A DNA stretch of 64,000 nt, from NCBI GenBank assembly GCA_016212515.1, contig JACRFZ010000090.1, positions 57,867-121,866 of the forward strand. The letters are read 5' to 3'. Position numbers and translations under genes: made by a program. The notes under the pieces are model-generated. The model made no database searches. It had not been told where the DNA came from and saw only the letters and a list, made by a program, of their open reading frames with translations. Source of the stretch: Candidatus Melainabacteria bacterium. GTDB taxonomy: Bacteria > Cyanobacteriota > Vampirovibrionia > Obscuribacterales > Obscuribacteraceae. Below are positions 62,883 through 64,000 of the stretch, piece by piece (positions within the stretch are counted from its first letter, which is position 1; every line of letters starts with the position of its first letter).

Positions 62883-63527
62883 GTGACTCAAAATAATTCA
62901 GAAGAGCCAGGAAGGGACCTGATAAAGGTACTCCTGGCTGAAGGTGTAATTTCTCAGGCTCAAGCAGACCTCGCCGCGCGAGATGCTGAAAACATGAGCA
63001 TGGGTCTAGATGATGTATTGCTAGCCAGGCGCTGGGTGACGGAAGAGACGTTGCAGCGGCTGGCTCCCTGGCTTTTTGGTGGTGCGGGTGTTGGTGGAGC
63101 GAGTAATTCCGGGGCCGGCGCGGGCAGTGGTGGCGCGGGGGCGAGTGGTTCTTCTGCAAGTGCTGGTGCGAGTGGCTCGAAGAGTAATGGCGGGGCGGCG
63201 GGCTCGGCAAGCGCAGCCGATTTGAACACGGGTACTGCGGGGGCAGCGAGCACTGGGGCGAATGGGACGTTGGGAAGTGCTGGGACGACTGGGTCTTCAG
63301 GAAGTGCTGGAACGGCAGGAAGTGCCGGCGCTGGCTCCGGTGCCGGGCGGACTTCCGGTGCAGGAATTGGACGAGCATCTGCGTCGGGAATGAAGGCCGC
63401 GGATAAGGACTCGCAAGGAGCTGAAGCAGAAGGCTTGAAAGAAATGAAGGGTTCTTCTGATGACTACGGCGAGAACCTGGCACGGTATCGATCGATAGTA
63501 AGGCAGATCCTTGGGAGTGAGGGGTAG
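62883..63527 (+). CDS. Gly/Ala/Ser-rich protein with MshEN-like N-terminal segment
   Basis: 214 residues from the GTG at 62883, with GGGAGA eight bases upstream. The N-terminal ~70 residues resemble the short helical MshEN/GspE-N segment: GRDLIKVLLAEGVISQAQAD, SMGLDDVLLARRWVTEETLQ. The central ~100 residues are almost only Gly, Ala and Ser with a G-rich base composition unlike the neighbours. The C-terminus (DDYGENLARYRSIVRQILG) is helical. It takes the place of rimM-trmD, which often follow khpA. Function unknown. Confidence 0.6.
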   Translation: MTQNNSEEPGRDLIKVLLAEGVISQAQADLAARDAENMSMGLDDVLLARRWVTEETLQRLAPWLFGGAGVGGASNSGAGAGSGGAGASGSSASAGASGSKSNGGAAGSASAADLNTGTAGAASTGANGTLGSAGTTGSSGSAGTAGSAGAGSGAGRTSGAGIGRASASGMKAADKDSQGAEAEGLKEMKGSSDDYGENLARYRSIVRQILGSEG

Positions 63528-63591
63528 GGTTTGTGGTTTGCCACGGGGATTCGGTTGGTGGACCGGTGGTCTTCTGGGCTGCCGAAATGGA

Positions 63592-63641
63592 GCACTTCGA
63601 TTACACCGAAGGGGTTTGGAGTTCGAGTCTCTAAGCGCGCT
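63592..63641 (+). other. tRNA-Val(UAC)-like 3' fragment
   Basis: GAGCAC is followed by a perfect anticodon arm CTTCG-ATTACAC-CGAAG (63595-63611), whose loop has U33 and anticodon UAC, a 5-base variable region, a T arm with the canonical GTTCGAGTC (63617-63633) and a 3' acceptor-like AGCGCGC. The order and spacing fit tRNA-Val. The 5' acceptor strand (GCGCGCT) and a normal D loop are missing, so it cannot be a working tRNA. It may be an integration (att) duplicate or a pseudogene. Confidence 0.45.
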
Positions 63642-63676
63642 AGCTCCTTATGGAGCGGCAGTAATTCTAAACCAGA

Positions 63677-63829
63677 CTAGGGCGAACGGATGAACAAAAT
63701 CTCGAGAATTCTCAAATACTGATCAGTTTGGGCGTGTACCAGAGGGTAGACCGACTTGAACGCTTCAGGAGTCTTTTTGTCCTTACTGTAATTAGAGATG
63801 ATGCTGTTGCCGAAGTGATAGATCCGCAA
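63677..63829 (-). pseudogene. possible C-terminal remnant of a gene
   Basis: A 50-codon open frame from TTG at 63829 with natural-looking protein composition (RIYHFGNSIISNYSKDKK ... HAQTDQYLRILEILF). There is no ribosome site, and a stop lies shortly upstream in frame. It reads more like a gene remnant than a small gene. No family recognised. Confidence 0.3.
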
Positions 63830-63950
63830 GCGACTATCGCGGTATCAATTCCTGATCCGAGGATCTGTCAATCAAACTGTGTCATTAGGTTTATTGGTCA
63901 CTCATAACTGATCTTACAGGTCTTTGTTGTTCGATGTGAACCGGCACGAT

Positions 63951-63977
63951 TACCTCCAGCGCGAAGCGCTGGGGGTA
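63951..63977. other. strong hairpin near the right edge
   Basis: TACCTCCAGCGC-GAA-GCGCTGGGGGTA is a 12-base-pair stem (one G-T pair) with a GAA loop. An outer CCGGCAC / GTG-CCGG pairing (63941-63987) extends it. No T-run. It could be part of an RNA that continues past the edge, or of coding DNA on the minus strand. Confidence 0.4.
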
Positions 63978-64000
63978 GAGTGTCCGGAAGCCGCCGGCTC

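Larger units (their letters stand above)
63528..64000. other. degraded 3' end region of the window
   Basis: No complete gene. Besides the tRNA-like fragment, open-frame remnant and hairpin listed below, a second minus-strand frame enters from the right and ends at 63950 (tail ...GHSTPSASRWR). The mix of fragments suggests eroded mobile or accessory DNA. Confidence 0.4.

Noticed and set aside
63941..63990. Signal recognition particle RNA
   Set aside because: TCCGGAAG recalls the SRP RNA loop, but the conserved GGAAGCAGC part is missing.

Overview
The window looks like part of the chromosome of a Gram-negative, oxygen-tolerant bacterium that can also ferment. The envelope is diderm: there is an RND pump with its periplasmic adaptor and TolC-type channel, an MlaC-like periplasmic protein, and many proteins with signal peptides. 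KatG, citrate synthase and a bifunctional AdhE fit a facultative metabolism. The abundance of exported TPR, WG-repeat and 'LExxxF...SLxxRLxRLE' repeat proteins, DUF4388 and DUF4240 proteins and orphan histidine kinases resembles non-photosynthetic relatives of Cyanobacteria (Melainabacteria/Vampirovibrionia, Candidatus Obscuribacter-like). That placement is inferred from gene style, not from a marker tree. Coding density is high, Shine-Dalgarno sites of the GGAG type are common, and there is no intact insertion sequence, CRISPR array or rRNA operon.

Layout. 1-5425: TolC / RND permease / adaptor efflux operon on the minus strand, cut by the left edge. 5665-9916: exported and membrane proteins of unknown function and a TPR protein, ending in a protein faintly like a degenerate archaeo-eukaryotic primase. 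10354-14228: a metallophosphoesterase and two tandem paralogous membrane histidine kinases. 14321-18660: a MerR-like regulator / VWA protein / membrane protein operon beside a class A beta-lactamase-like serine hydrolase. 18923-21356: DUF4240, SpoIIM-like and RDD proteins. 21461-25675: citrate synthase, a frameshifted DNA adenine methylase and SfsA. 25697-31697: adhE followed by a four-gene STAS / ABC ATPase / ABC-2 permease / MlaC-like set. 32153-40154: a giant TPR protein, a matrixin-type protease, NagB, an exported cyclophilin and a repeat protein, with three intergenic tandem-repeat arrays. 40334-46861: DnaK, a DUF4388 protein, a metallo-hydrolase and an exported glycosidase-like protein. 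47175-55625: an orphan MNT nucleotidyltransferase, a WG-repeat protein, glucan phosphorylase, a redoxin, a small membrane protein and a TPR protein. 55821-60596: exported KatG with a PerR-like operator, a membrane protein and an HD phosphohydrolase. 60682-63527: ffh, rpsP, khpA and a Gly/Ala-rich protein. The last 470 bases hold a tRNA-Val-like 3' fragment and gene remnants.

Working together. The 25-29 kb set reproduces the part list of an Mla lipid transporter (STAS subunit, ATPase, permease, periplasmic lipid carrier), but with an ABC-2/DrrA-type core and no MCE protein. It is the best candidate for an undescribed system. The second theme is non-coding: four short tandem-repeat arrays (32, 30, 33 and 84 bp units) lie at gene 3' ends, three of them between convergent genes, and two begin inside the last codons of a neighbouring gene. 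The 84 bp unit folds into a hairpin.
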